Of a stretch of DNA of 64,000 nucleotides, positions 35,601-46,950 are shown piece by piece. Position 1 is the stretch's first letter. The number at the start of each line of letters is the position of its first letter. The translations under genes were made by a program, and so were the position numbers. The notes beneath the pieces were generated by a model. The model was given only the letters and a program-made list of their open reading frames with translations, did no database searches and was not told the DNA's origin. The DNA comes from Amaurobius ferox (Eukaryota > Arthropoda > Arachnida > Araneae > Amaurobiidae), in assembly GCA_951213105.1 (NCBI GenBank), contig OX578133.1:140981313-141045312 (forward strand), read 5' to 3'.

Positions 35601-36389
35601 ACGGATGGTTCAAAAGTAGGCAATTACGTTGGTTTGGGTTATGTATCTAATAATACTATAAAATATCTTTTAAACTGCATGCATTGTGCTCTATTTTTAC
35701 TGCTGAGATTATGGCAATTTACCAGAGTCTTATATTTATATCTCATCAAATTTCCAAAAAGCACATCATTTATACCGATTTATTGAGTTCGCTACAACTC
35801 TTATCATCTAGGATGGCTATGAATTACCCTATTGCCTCTGATATCCTTAGGTCTGAACATCGTCTGAAGGTACAGGGATACCATACTGAATTTTGTTGGG
35901 TGCCAGGACATGTTGGTATCAGAGGAAATGAGTTGGCAGATATTGCTGCTAAATCAGCTACTCAAACTTTAAACCTGGCCATCCCTTTAACTGACATCAA
36001 ACAATTCATTTTGAAAAATATTTATGATAAATGGCAGTATTCCTGGAACCAGCAGTCTCATAATAAGTTGTAATGAGATAAAGCCCTTAATACAAAAGTG
36101 GACTCGTTTCCAATGTAGGAAACTTGAAGTACTTTTAACTCGTTTGCGCATTGGTCATGCTCGTTTTACACATAGACACTTACTGTTACGAGAAATTGAA
36201 CCCTTTTGTAGTAGTTGTCAGACCTCAGCAAGTATCAAACATATTTCAATTGAGTGTTCGAAATATAAACAGTTTCGTTTCAAGCATTTCAAGACTTATG
36301 CTATGCATTTGGCAGAATTGATTGGAGAAAATCCTCACTTGGGGCTTTTCCAATTCCTTTTGGACATTGGTTTTTTCCATCATTTTTAA
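32620..36389 (+). pseudogene. LINE1 ORF2: endonuclease, reverse transcriptase, RNase H
   Basis: Starts at ATG 32620 with MASLVSWNCRGLQTKLFEV, the usual endonuclease N terminus. The endonuclease continues in 32820-33287 with VILGDFNGHNPLWGS, FHTIDLAFCS and NSDHIF. RT blocks follow: CSGPDGVHYAML (about 34050), PIIKPGKDPKSPSSYRP, FFDIDKAYDRT (motif A), EEGVPQ-stop-SVLSGTLF, and the catalytic LYVDDLQ at about 34700. RNase H has FTDGSK (about 35600), FTAEIMAI and YTDLLSS (after a frameshift near 35680), and VPGHVGIRGNELADIAAKSA. A C-terminal zinc-type region is RLRIGHARFTHRHLL, then CSSC and KHISIECS. Lesions are a TAA near 32720, frameshifts near 32750-32820, a TGA where Trp is expected at 34467-34469, a TGA where Gly of QGSVLS is expected at 34621, and later frameshifts. 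An in-frame 96-bp duplication lies between endonuclease and RT. Confidence 0.92.
33371..33562 (+). repeat. 96-bp (32-codon) tandem duplication in LINE1 ORF2
   Basis: TGTGACATAGAT begins at 33371 and again at 33467. The units encode CDIDIAVKNITNLLIKAADT... and CDIDTAVKNITNLLIKAAET..., each ending in GN(T/A)SK, and differ at only a few bases. The length is a multiple of three, so the frame is kept across the linker between endonuclease and RT. Confidence 0.93.
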
Positions 36390-36585
36390 CTTCACCTTTT
36401 AGCCATTTTTCATCTCGTTTGCATTGCTGTGCATGTTCCATTGTCATGGTTTTTTCACACTTTATCACTCTTTTAAATTATACACGTGTTTTAATCCATA
36501 CTAATTTATGTATCTCGGTACCATATATCTGGCGCAGCATATCCTCTCTGGAACTTGTGCCAAAAAACCATAATCAACCAACCAA

Positions 36586-37346
36586 CTGTACATCTACATT
36601 CTGAAACAACGGATGTACAATATATTTGAGTTTAAAGGATCAATGCCATCCATCTTGTGTCAAAATCGTGATTTTTAAAGTTCTTTTTAATTTATATTTA
36701 GTGTTGCATCCGTCCTAAAATTGCTTTATTTTTGCTTAATTTCTGTGCATCTATAATCTGAAACAACGTAATTACAATATATTTGAGTTTAAATGATCAT
36801 CAAACTTTGATTATTTCTATAACGAAGCCTAATTTTAACGTATGCAGAATGTAAACACATCAAGCTGTAAGATGAGTTGTATAAGAATTGCTGAATTTCT
36901 TAACGCAAAATTACTTAGTTCTGGAGTCTGGAATAAAGTTGATATGAATGAAATAGTCATTGATTTTATAGCAGACTTTATCAATGAAGGTTTAAGCATA
37001 GAGTTAAAGTACTTTTACCTCCATGCTTTTAAGTTTTTAAGTAAAATAAATTATTGTACTATTGTGATGAATGAAAAGAATAGAATAAAAGTGTATGAAT
37101 GAAATATTTACTGCTTTTACATTGAGAGACAGGCGATTTATATTTCAATGACGTCATTTGAATAAAGTTCATTTCTTTCGATGAAGTTTTAAATTTTCAA
37201 ATATAATAAATTATTGTAGAATTGTGATAATTTTAGAAATATTACCGCTGAATATATCGCATTTTAGAGATGTTTAAATAAAATTGCATTGCAGTTGGAA
37301 AATATTTCATAAGCAATGCTTTATGCATGATTAATCTTTCTTGTTT
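36586..37346 (+). mobile_element. Family A repeat, copy A6 (plus), rearranged
   Basis: Continues the family A copy broken by LINE1. CTGAAACAACG...TTTGAGTTTAAAGGATCA (36602-36643) is followed by a jump back to CCATCCATCTTGTGTCAAAA, and the same CTGAAACAACG...GATCA block recurs at about 36758-36800. The rest runs in order to the terminus ATGCATGATTAATCTTTCTT then GTT at 37346. The frame 36842-37102 is inside this repeat and not a gene. Confidence 0.83.
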
Positions 37347-37803
37347 ATTAGTGCGTTGAACAAGTTTATGTACTTTTCGCTCTTTTGATTTTTTCCTTTT
37401 CCGATTCACGCCAAATTAAGCATACATTGAAAGCTTGGTATGCGTTATTCAATAATGGAGTTAGTGTAAAATGAACACTGCATGCTCAAATTGTTTTCGT
37501 CGTAATCACGACAAATTTCATTTAACTTAATTTGTTCTAGATATATCGTGAACATAAGTTTGCAGACATCGTTCAATAAATTATTGATTTATGATGAATA
37601 AAATGATTGAATAACTTCAAACTCTGAAGTTAAGTTTTCGAACTATTTACCGCATTTTCATTTACATATACTTTTATTGTAAGGCTAATGAAGATAATAG
37701 AAACATTTCTTTAGAAATGGATTGTTTTCTAAATATTCGTAGTTTTAATACCGGTATGAGAGCTATAGAAAACGATTCTTTTTAAAGAGACGAATATTTT
37801 ATT
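37347..37803 (+). repeat. Captured 457-bp segment (inverted copy of 23.53-23.99 kb)
   Basis: Immediately follows the A6 terminus, just as its near-identical inverted copy flanks the A2 terminus at 23991. It ends at ATTTTCA (37801-37807), which is shared with the interior of family A, and is followed by a second, identical copy of the A6 terminal 150 bp. Confidence 0.9.
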
Positions 37804-37953
37804 TTCAAATATAATAAATTATTGTAGAATTGTGATAATTTTAGAAATATTACCGCTGAATATATCGCATTTTAGAGATGTTTAAATAAAATTGCATTGC
37901 AGTTGGAAAATATTTCATAAGCAATGCTTTATGCATGATTAATCTTTCTTGTT
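37804..37953 (+). repeat. Second copy of the A6 terminus
   Basis: AAATATAATAAATTATTGTA ... TTAATCTTTCTTGTT is base-for-base the same as 37195-37346 in my reading, including A6-specific changes (ATTGCATTGCAG, AATATTTCATAAGC). New flanking DNA follows at 37954. Confidence 0.92.
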
Positions 37954-38820
37954 AAACTATTTTTTCAAGTCTATAGATAATAAATATTATTGAGACACAT
38001 AGACTGATGTAATAGCCTATATATGTACCTAATTTGATATTATTCAGATCAGTAGTTTTGGAAATATTATACTAAAATTCAAAATGTATTAAAAACCCAA
38101 TCAATACCGATTTAACTACGTTATGGTTATCCCTCACCTAAAGTAAGGTCAAAATCAAAATCTGAATTAAGATCAAAGGTCAAATTTTATAAACTGGGAA
38201 TTTGGGTCGTTCTGGGCCCCAAAATTTTGCTTCCTGCTTGGGTCACAAATTTTGCCCCGTGCAAATCTAATTGTTCTTGATCTTTTTAAGTTTTGTCTAG
38301 CGACCTTATTATATTAATCATAAATTTCTTACTAAATACACGTGGTTTGTTCCTAAGATAAGAGCTGGTTGTGCTCCGACTGCATCGTTTCTAGTAGTTG
38401 GCGAAACTGCGAAGAGCGCACCTCCTCATCGTTTCAAATCAAGGCATTTAAAGAGACTTCAAACGGTGGGACACTTGATCAATCATAGTTTTATGCATGG
38501 GAAAGCACATTTTGGGGTATGCCTTTTCACCCCTCCCGCTTCCAGAGCTGACAAGCAATCTTTAGTTTTGATTTGATAAGAGTATCCTCTTAAAGATTAC
38601 AAAAAGTTCGTTCATAATAACCTTGAAAAGGAGACAGCTCTAAGATACGGATGATGCAGCTTCTGCAGTATCTGGTCAAGGAAATTTTTCATTGCCAATA
38701 AAAGAACTTGCAGCTACTCTTCCAGACTTCAGACAGACGTAGAAACACCAAGGACTACTCGTCAATTAGAATATTGTGGAATATATATGTCCGCAATTAA
38801 TCCTGTTTGGTTCTTTTACC
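37954..38820. other. Unassigned intergenic DNA
   Basis: Slightly less AT-rich than its neighbours (38360-38780). A stretch of plus-strand codons without stops (around FLVVGETAKSAPPHRF) is seen, but I recognise no family. It could be a decayed transposon. Confidence 0.35.
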
Positions 38821-38825
38821 TTCCC

Positions 38826-39165
38826 TACATAGATAGTATAATGTATAGGGAAAGTATTGTAAATGGGTCGAAAATAAGATTTCGAGTTTTCGACGGAAGA
38901 GCACGTTTCAAGCATTCCTAAACTCGAATCGATTGTTTTGTGGGTGACGTCTGTGTGTAAGCATGTAGGTGTGTGCGCGTGTGTGTCCGTGAAGACGATA
39001 TCTCACGAACGAATAGAGTGTTTCAAACGAAATTTGGTACAAAATTTACAATCAGTGAATACTGGAAGTCTATTGATTTCAAACGCAACCGAATGTTCGG
39101 AAGATCCCCAAATTTTTCGAATAAAGTTCTGAAAAAATCATTAAAAGTTTACCTTTAATGATGCT
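38826..39165 (+). repeat. Family B fragment (plus, hairpin end)
   Basis: Starts with the hairpin TTCCCTACATAG...TGTATAGGGAAAG, then CGAGTTTTCGACGGAAGAGC, a GTGTGTGCGCGTGTGTG tract, GATATCTCACGAACGAATAG and GAAATTTGGTACAAAA. Truncated near 39165. Confidence 0.8.
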
Positions 39166-39189
39166 GCATAAATAGTCATTTATTATGTA

Positions 39190-39668
39190 ATTTTTCATGG
39201 ACCGATTTTACGCTCGTCAGCATGGAATAGCCAATATTTGCAGAATTTCATGCCGGCCACGTGTGGGGACTAAAATTGTGACTTTATAGCACGTTTCTTG
39301 CTGCCATTGTAGGTATCAGTTATTCCATCCTGACGAGCGCACAATTGGCGCAAAACCAGTCCATGGTTACTGGTATCTTTAATGGCAGAGTCTTTCGAAT
39401 TTCGGGAACGCCCCTTATATGTGGGTGTTATGTTTATGAACTTTGTCTTTGCAACTTCGTGTGGCCTGAACTAAATTTAAATGAATTTTATGCCGGCCAT
39501 ATGAAGATATTGAAATTATCAGTTCCTATAGAAGTTCGCAAAAATTGTAGCTTATAACAAATTTCTTGCTGTCATTGTAGATATCGGCTATTCCATGCTG
39601 ATGAGTGCATAATAAGCGCGAAACCGGTCCATGAATACTGGTATATGCAATGGGAGTGTCTTCCGAAA
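39190..39668. repeat. Related inverted and direct repeats
   Basis: A block near 39307-39399 (TATTCCATCCTGACGAGCGC ... CCAGTCCATGGTTACTGGTA) recurs in direct orientation at 39576-39668 (TATTCCATGCTGATGAGTGC ... CCGGTCCATGAATACTGGTA). It also occurs in inverted orientation at 39199-39232 (ATGGACCG...GCTCGTCAGCATGGAATA). GCCGGCCA(C/T) blocks are shared near 39255 and 39495. Possibly one or two remnants of a fold-back element. Confidence 0.6.
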
Positions 39669-41365
39669 ATTATTGTCATTGATATTCATCTATTTACTTA
39701 ATTTGAACGATTAATTGGGAGAAGATATTTATATGTATCTTGAAAGTATAATGACTACTAAACATAACTTCATTAATTTTTTATATACCTAGTTTCATTT
39801 TTACTGTTGCTAAACTCGACCTTTAAATATATAGTACAAAAAGCTGTCATTTCACCTTCAGTTTTGAATTGGCGCTTGGTTTAAACGGCACCTAATCTGA
39901 ATAGGTATAGTGAGCATTAGCATCAGCAAATTCAAATCGAGAAAATTACTAAAAAATATGAATTTTTGACTCCGTGATAAAATGATTTATAAAATATCTG
40001 GTTCTAATTATTTTTTCTTGAAATATGATGCCCCCCCCCCTCTATCATTCATTCATCAACTCACATACACACCCAACTCACCCATTTACACATTCAATAA
40101 GCCACTCATTCACACACTCAACGAGTCCCTCATATATACACTATACGTATGTTTCTCACGAACCCGCTCTGAGACGCAGAGACGAATCCTATTACTCTCT
40201 AACAATTCGCAACTTCCAAAGTTTCATAGCACCACGTTCTGTTAAATAGTATGTATACAATTTTCTGCACTAATTTTTTTCTCTAGAAAAACTTAAGGTT
40301 GACCGAGGTTCACCGAGTAAAATGTCGCAAACCCCTTCTCTATAGGCTTCGGTAACACAAGTGCTGAGAAGGAAAACGCTATATAAAAAAAAAAAAAAAA
40401 AAAAAAAATATATATATAAAATACTTTTGAAATCCATATTTTCTATAAATACGAAATACAGAATATTTAATTTCCTTACAAAAGAAAATACAAAATACTT
40501 GAGTCTCCGAAAACAAAATCACAATATACATTTTAATTTTTGAAAAGTCATCGAGTAAATATTTTCCGCAAATGAAACTTCGCATTAAGCTCTTCAGTTT
40601 ACGCATGTAATAGGTGAAACTAAAATTAATACAGATTTTTATGCTTCTTCTTAAAGGAAATTAAATTAAATATTTAAGAAGGATATTATTTAGAATTCTA
40701 CTAAAAATTTCATATGTTATAAATCACGAGTAGCGATGGCTGTGTATCAGCTAGTACAAAATACTTTTAAAAACTTGATGAGTAGTAAAATGCAAACTAC
40801 AGAATATTTATTTTGTATTTTAGTGTCCCAGTCTTGCGGCATCCAATAACACATGCAAAATCTTGAATTCAAAATACAATATTCTTAGTATTGACTGAGA
40901 GTTGAAATTGCAATGACCAGCGAATGAGACTTTTCGATATAATTTCTTTCCTGATACGCATTATTCTTTCAAAGTATTTTATATTAAGAAAATTAAATTA
41001 GGGAATATTTTCTCAGTTTGTTGCGAAACTTTACTTATATTCGTCTTTTGAATTCTGATAGTTGTTAAAGTAGAGCCTTAATTTGTGGATAATTAAAATG
41101 AGCGTATGAAACTGAACCAAATTTTGTGATTGATTGGGCAACGTTGGATCAATGCAAAATATGAAGAGTTTTGACATATGAAGCAGGAAAAAATGGTTGG
41201 ATTTTTCTTTTTTTTATTTATATCAGCACAAGCGTCGTAAAAAGCTGCGCACTTTTCAATAACTACCTGTTCGCAATTTCTAGTTTTAAGATGGAGGTTT
41301 TAAACAACAAAGACAGAAGCAGCGAATGTAGCGTGATTAAAAGACATCAAGATTCATGGCCTGTC
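39669..41365. other. Unassigned intergenic DNA
   Basis: Contains a C run and a cryptic ACTCA/CATTCA-rich stretch at 40030-40140 and an A run of about 24 at 40384-40407. No gene recognised. Confidence 0.4.
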
Positions 41366-41660
41366 TGATTTGGGCAGTACATGACTTTCCCTACAGACTC
41401 ATATTAATTTTCTCTTTCTTTCTTTCAATGTATATGTATCAATTGGGGTTTCATAATAACACATAGTGAACGATATGGATACTTATTTAATACATAGTAT
41501 TTCCAATTTAAAAATATTTTATTTGGTCACTTTGCGTATTTTAAAATGACGCCAACATTAAAATATCTCGAAAACAGTTTATCTTCCCGTGGTAGGTATA
41601 ATTTATTTTGTTATCAAAAATTATGTATAAAACAAACATTTAATTAGTAAACTGTGAAGT
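41366..41660 (-). repeat. Family B fragment (minus, non-hairpin end)
   Basis: Begins TCTGATTTGGGCAGTACATG then ACTTTCCCTACAGACTC and later AATATCTCGAAAACAG and TTTGTTATCAAAAATTA, matching the reverse complement of the 3' part of the 8586-9341 copy. Confidence 0.65.
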
Positions 41661-43124
41661 GGCTCCTGATCTATAAGAGAGCGTTGCACAAAAACAAGAA
41701 ATTGTTCAACTGATCATACATCACCCCTCGGACCGTTGTTTCACGGACATTGCCTCTCGTCTGCACGGTGCAGGCGATAAGATGATAAGTTAGAGCAATA
41801 CTCCTTAAAACAAGGATTTTATAATTTTTCTGGTAGAACTATTGTAACTTCGAATCTAGTAACAATTGGTGGGTGGGGGAGGATGATTAGTTGAGCATAT
41901 TCTTGCTTTTATGAAACTCTCTGTTATAGGACAAAAATCGCTTCACTGTATTCCTTAGAGCATTATTAACGAGTTTTATTAACGACGTCCCCCAATTGTT
42001 ACTGGATTCGAGGTTACAATACTTCTACTAGAAAAATTCTAAAATCCTTGTTTTAAGAAATTTTGTGCTCATGAATCATTTCATTGCCTGCATTGTGCTG
42101 ATGACCGGCAATAACCACAAAAGCATGGTCCACGGGTGGTAATGGATAATCATTTGAGCACTTTCTTGCTTTTATTGAATTAATATATTCAATCGTATTT
42201 ATTGTTTTATTTGTTTTCAGTTGTTAAGCGTTAAATAACGAGTAAAAGACCGGTTCTATTTGTACGATTTCTACCAAAACTTATCAGCACCAGGGTAATA
42301 TATAATTTACTTCACTGTAAAATTTCAAGGATAGTTTTGAAGCTGGCGATGATACATAAATTACACACACACACTCGCCATGCTGAAAATAGCTTATTCG
42401 TTTTCTAGACGATTTAAGGGTGCAAAATCGTTGAAAAATCGATTTTGAAATTTTCGGCTCTTTTGTAATATTCTCCATTTACATGTGATGTGTTCTATAA
42501 CGAAATTACAAGGTGTAATATTATTAAAGAGGATAATGTACAGGGTGAGTATAATTAATGTTCACATTTCAAAAGACTCTGTGGTAGGAAAACCTCTACG
42601 ATTTTTATATTACTCTGTACAAAATTTGACATGTCATCCAATGTTCACATATTACCAGCAGCTCCTAAATATATCACAGACTACTCCAGAAAAAATTATA
42701 AACCCATCAGTTGATTAATTATAATTATTTTAATCCAGTCACGTCATAGATGTTTTTAATGAACCGAATGCATCTCGGCCCCTACTGTCGACGCTGTTTT
42801 TTCAATTGAAGCCATTCCCCACACTCCAAGGACTCGTGAGGAGTCTTAAACTCATGCTATACAGCTATTTTACCACTGAAGCCAACCCCACGGAGCATAA
42901 ACGGGATGGTCAAAGCCATTTACATGAGCGGTGTGTTGAATTTACGATCCATTATGATTCTCATATTTTTTGCTTTTGCAGAGAGCGCGTGCTATTTGAA
43001 ACGTTCACTTTTCGAATCGAAGCCATTTTAAATTTTGTTCAAATGTATTATTTAAGCAACGGCCGCTTATTTAATTATTTATACGCAGTGGACGTTTATT
43101 TAGAACTCGGGTAATTCGTTCTAG
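41661..43124. other. Unassigned intergenic DNA
   Basis: No gene recognised. A weak inverted relation exists between 41815-41900 (AACAAGGATTTTATAATTTT) and 41985-42055 (AAAATTCTAAAATCCTTGTT), suggesting a small fold-back. An (AC)n tract lies at 42364-42374. Confidence 0.35.
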
Positions 43125-43341
43125 TATGTCATAAAATTTGTTAGCATCATTCTCGTGGATCTAGTTCGTTCCATCACGAGAAAAATACTTTGAGTAATAA
43201 TTTTGTATTTTGACGCATAATAATTCGCCAACAGTTATTTATATGAAAATCTATCCTCTCCGTTTGTCTGTAACGCTTGGCTATAAATTTGGCGAACTTG
43301 GCGACAAACTTAGCGAAATAGTCCCAACTTGGCGATATTTT
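43125..43341 (+). repeat. Family B repeat, left piece, split by LINE2
   Basis: Blocks GCATCATTCTCGTGGATCTA, GTCTGTAACGCTTGGC and CCAACTTGGCGATATTT match the 49898-51336 copy. The continuation GCCCGAGATTGACGAAAAT is at 54460, after LINE2. Confidence 0.78.
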
Positions 43342-43532
43342 ATTCTGCTAGAGGACCTAGAGGCAGGTTGTGCGTTTATGTGGCTCCTGCAATTTGAAAG
43401 AGTGTTTATTTGTTTTTAAGTGTATTTTATTCTCATTTTCAATGCAAATTATTTTTTAAAATTGTTCCTAACCATTTAGACTCCTAAATATAGTACAGGG
43501 TGATATATTTAAAGTTTTTATCGTACATACAA

Positions 43533-44440
43533 AATGACAGTCGGAAGTGAAACACCTGCTATGAACAGTGCTAGTTTGTGCAAATAGAACTTTCACGGAG
43601 TGTCTGGAATAACATTGAAAAGGTGCTCTACAAAGTCTGTACTACTAAGTCATCAAGTGCAATTGATAAAAAACTCTTTAAAAATTACTCAGCGGATTTA
43701 TCCAGTCAATCTGAAGAAAATTTATCGCCTAAAGAGTATGCTGCTTTTGCCGATAGTGATTGTGTTTCTACGGATATGTCTGATGTGGTTTGCATATCTG
43801 ATGTGGTACAGAAGTTAGACTGTGTCTTGAAACATGTTACTGGGCAGAAAAACGCTTCTATGATCAATACTGATGCTAATATAAAATTCGAGAGTTTACA
43901 CGTTCTTGTCAACTCTGTTAATGATAAAGTGAGCACCAATTATGAAGATGTTAATCGGAGACTTGATAAACTTGAGAGAGTGACTTAAAGATTAGATCCT
44001 CGAATTATGGTTTTATGCAAAACTTTTCTCAAATGTTCTATTTGTAAAGGTCACTCATCGGATCGTGAAACTTCGTTAATGAAAGTTAAAATTTTAGGTA
44101 CAGCTCAAAAGGCATCTTCCATTTCTGGTCCAGTTAGTATACCTTTTTCTAATGCGCAGAAGAAAAATAAAGTTGTAATCAAGGACACAAAAAGGTCTTA
44201 ACATTTGAAATCTGTATCCGGGCAACCAAAAAAGATGATCTGTCTTTGTTTCGCAGTCTAGAAACTATGGAAAGTGAAATAATTGAAGTAAGAGACAAGG
44301 GACTGGGTAGTTTTGTTTACACTAAAATGAAGACCAAATACCAAACTTATTCACCCTTTTACATCGATATTCTGCTGAGTGACCTTGAGGTGCTATTAAG
44401 TGAGAATGTGTGGCCGGAGGATTAACTTATATCCAGATTT
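43533..44440 (+). pseudogene. LINE2 ORF1 remnant
   Basis: An ATG at 43533 opens MTVGSETPAMNSASLCK, then a frameshift leads into 43578-43988 (about 136 residues). That segment is acidic and Ser-rich, ending in a short coiled-coil-like NRRLDKLERVT. A further frame (44007-44201) has CSICKG and Lys-rich stretches, and another shift gives SFVYTKMKTKYQTYSPFYID and LSENVWPED near 44310-44420. That last block resembles the SSFH...VWP.G motif at the C terminus of ORF1 proteins of some CR1/I-type LINEs. This resemblance is from memory and moderate. At least three frameshifts or stops make it non-functional. Confidence 0.6.
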
Positions 44441-44538
44441 TGTGACATGAGGCTCAGATTGACTCTGCTGGTGATGATCCAAATTCTTTGAATGGGAATT
44501 CTTCGAATGTTAATAAATGACTAAAACATTCTGGTACT

Positions 44539-45184
44539 ATGTATAGGAAGATCAAGTTTTGTTACCAAAATGTACATGTATTAAGAACCAAAACTAATGA
44601 GTTTTATATCAATACCTTGACATATGATTTTGATATTATTTGCCTAACTGAAGCCTGGTTAATTAGTAACATTGGTAGCTATGAAATTTCTGATGAAAAA
44701 TGTAATGTTTTTAGGTGTGATAGAGATTCGATTACTACTGGTTTATGTCGAGGCGGGTTGTACTTATTGCCATAAAAAGTCTTTACTTCTATTGAACTAA
44801 CTGATCTATTATTTGAAAAATAGCGTTTGTGGGTACGTGTCAATGTTTCATATGCCTCCAAATTCTATTTGTGTCGTTTATTTCGTGCCTAGTACTGCTA
44901 TTGACGATTATGAAAGATTCTTTAAAAACTCTAAAAAAAATTTCTGTATCTCCTCCGATCATATTATATTTATATATGAAGATTTTAATCTTCCATCTGT
45001 GGAATTCAACCACTCCAATTCTGGTACTTATTTGGCCATACTCGCGTTGAATCTTCCATTATTAACGTTATAACTTTCCTAAATCTTGGTCAAATAAATA
45101 CTGTTTGTAATAAATATGATGAATCTCTCGATTTTATTTTAACTAACTACAAGCAAATTATTATTGAACACGCTACCTCCAGTT
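44539..45184 (+). pseudogene. LINE2 ORF2 endonuclease remnant
   Basis: The frame at 44539-44775 reads MYRKIKFCYQNVHVLRTKTN, then YDFDIICLTEAWLISNI and VFRCDRDSITTGLCRGG, the canonical start of an APE-type LINE endonuclease (QNVRGLRTK, DIICLTETWL, DR..T..RGGG). It continues after a stop in other frames with YEDFNLPSVEFNHSN (the GDFNLP motif) near 44980 and ESLDFILTNYKQIII near 45120. Stops and frameshifts are frequent. It leads into the 1571-bp tandem duplication. Confidence 0.85.
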
Positions 45185-45379
45185 TCGTGAAGGAGGGCCT
45201 ATACCATCCTGCTCTGGAAGGTACATATCTTGATTGAAAAGGTGATCAGAAATCCTCGGATCAATAATATGAAATATTAAGAAGGTCAATTATCCTATAC
45301 CATATGACTACTTCTATAATACTGATTGAAACTTGTTAAACATATATATACTAGTGTTAATGATGCTATATCCAGTTTT

Positions 45380-46450
45380 TAACATTTTCCAACATAGTCG
45401 TAAACTGTTTGACTGTGGTCATTCTGTCTGTCCGTTCGCACGATAACTGCCGTAAAAATGACTTTTTCGAAATGGTATTTTAGTATGTTGTTGAGACGGT
45501 CTGCGAGATATTTGGGAATGAAAATTAATATCATCCAATTAATTTCGGATTCAACCCGGGTTGAAAAAAAATAAATACATTTAGCCCTATGGGACTTAAT
45601 TTTCCAAACATTTTTTAAACAAAGCTAAAATTCACAAATCACTTCGAAAATTTTAGGAAATATTCAAATTATTACATACAATGGGTAAAAAAATTCCAGC
45701 AAAATATGTTCGGTAGTTTTTTAAATAAAAATTGAAATAATTACACCTATATTATATAAAAAGATCACGTGATTCATTGCAAAATAAAATATGGCTTTCA
45801 TTTTTCCCACTGCGTAAAGATCGTGATGTTTACATTTATCTTTAGTGTTGCATCCATCATAAAACCGCTTTATTTTTTGTGTATTATCTGTTTATCTAAA
45901 CTCTGTACCGACGCAATTACAATATTTTTGTTTTAAATGATCACTAAACTTTTATTCTTCTAACGAAGCCTAATTTCAACGCTAAACTATAGCATATAGC
46001 ATGTAAACAAATCAAGAGATTGACAGATGAGCTGTATAAGAATTGCTGAATTTTTTTCATGCAAAATTATTTAACTCTGGAGTTTAAAATATTCATTGAT
46101 TTTACATAGAGAGGCAAACTATTTATAAAATGAAACGATTTGTCATAGTTGCAGCAATTTGGAAGAACTAATTTGACGAGATAAAACTTTTTTTTATAAT
46201 AATGAAATATTATAATCGGGACGTATTATTAACTGCAAAAGCATCGTAAACACTTCGCAAATTATACTTTCGATAATGTTATTTGAATAAAGTTAATTTT
46301 GTGTAACTAGCATTGTATTTTTCGGTGAAGTTTTAAGATTAATTTTGTCGATGGCAATTTTTGAAGCAGTTTAAAATGTAATTAAAATTGCATTTCAGTT
46401 GGAAAGTGTTTCATAATCAATGTCTTATTCATAGGATTGATCTTTCTTGT
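45380..46450 (+). mobile_element. Family A repeat, copy A7 (plus)
   Basis: From TAACATTTTCCAACATAGTC to AGGATTGATCTTTCTTGT. Removing it joins LINE2 codons ...ISSF to YNCV in the frame leading to FDYCIPK, with no TSD and insertion at a T run. Lacks some family landmarks (diverged subfamily). Confidence 0.88.
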
Positions 46451-46950
46451 TACAATTGTGTCTAAGGGATATTTGACTATTGTATCCCTAAATATATTCC
46501 TGCTAAAGGTAAATATAAATCATGGTATTATTATAGCGCTATCAATAACATTAAATTAAAAGAAAAGTATTGTAATAAATCTATTTGAGTTAGGGATAAA
46601 AGTGATTTACAGGAATTTTATAGACTACTGAAACCATAGTGAAGCATGGAATCAAAGCTGATTTTTCTAATCATATTACTACTAAAATTGAACTAGAACT
46701 CAACACAACCCCTAAAGATTTCTAGTACTATTGTCAAGGTGATTTTCTTGGTGATTCGTGAAGGAGGGCCTATACCATCCTGCTCTGGAAGGTACATATC
46801 TTGATTGAAAAGTTGATCAGAAATCCTCGGATCAATAATATGAAATATTAAGAAGGTCAATTATCCTATACCATATGACTACTTCTATAATACTGATTGA
46901 AACTTGTTAAACATATATATACTAGTGTTAATGATGCTATATCCAGTTTT

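Larger units (their letters stand above)
30687..36585 (+). mobile_element. Jockey-clade LINE (LINE1), near full-length, inactivated
   Basis: A 5.9-kb insertion flanked by a 13-bp TSD with one mismatch: CTGTACATCTATA at 30674-30686 and CTGTACATCTACA at 36586-36598. The order is a 5' UTR of about 630 bp, a gag-like ORF1 with three zinc knuckles, ORF2 with an APE-type endonuclease, RT, RNase H and a C-terminal Cys/His region, then a short 3' UTR ending in AATCAACCAACCAA. Two ORFs, a zinc-knuckle ORF1 and the QGSVLS/YVDD RT signature place it near Jockey. Stops and frameshifts disable ORF2. Confidence 0.9.

Noticed and set aside
36842..37102. Open frame recurring at 14880-15119 and 36842-37102 as a possible small conserved gene
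   Set aside because: Both lie in the same part of family A and share its drift, including frame changes; other copies are closed by stops.
41171..41368. 65-residue frame with a hydrophobic stretch as a secreted peptide
   Set aside because: No gene structure around it and it runs up to a family B fragment; not supported.
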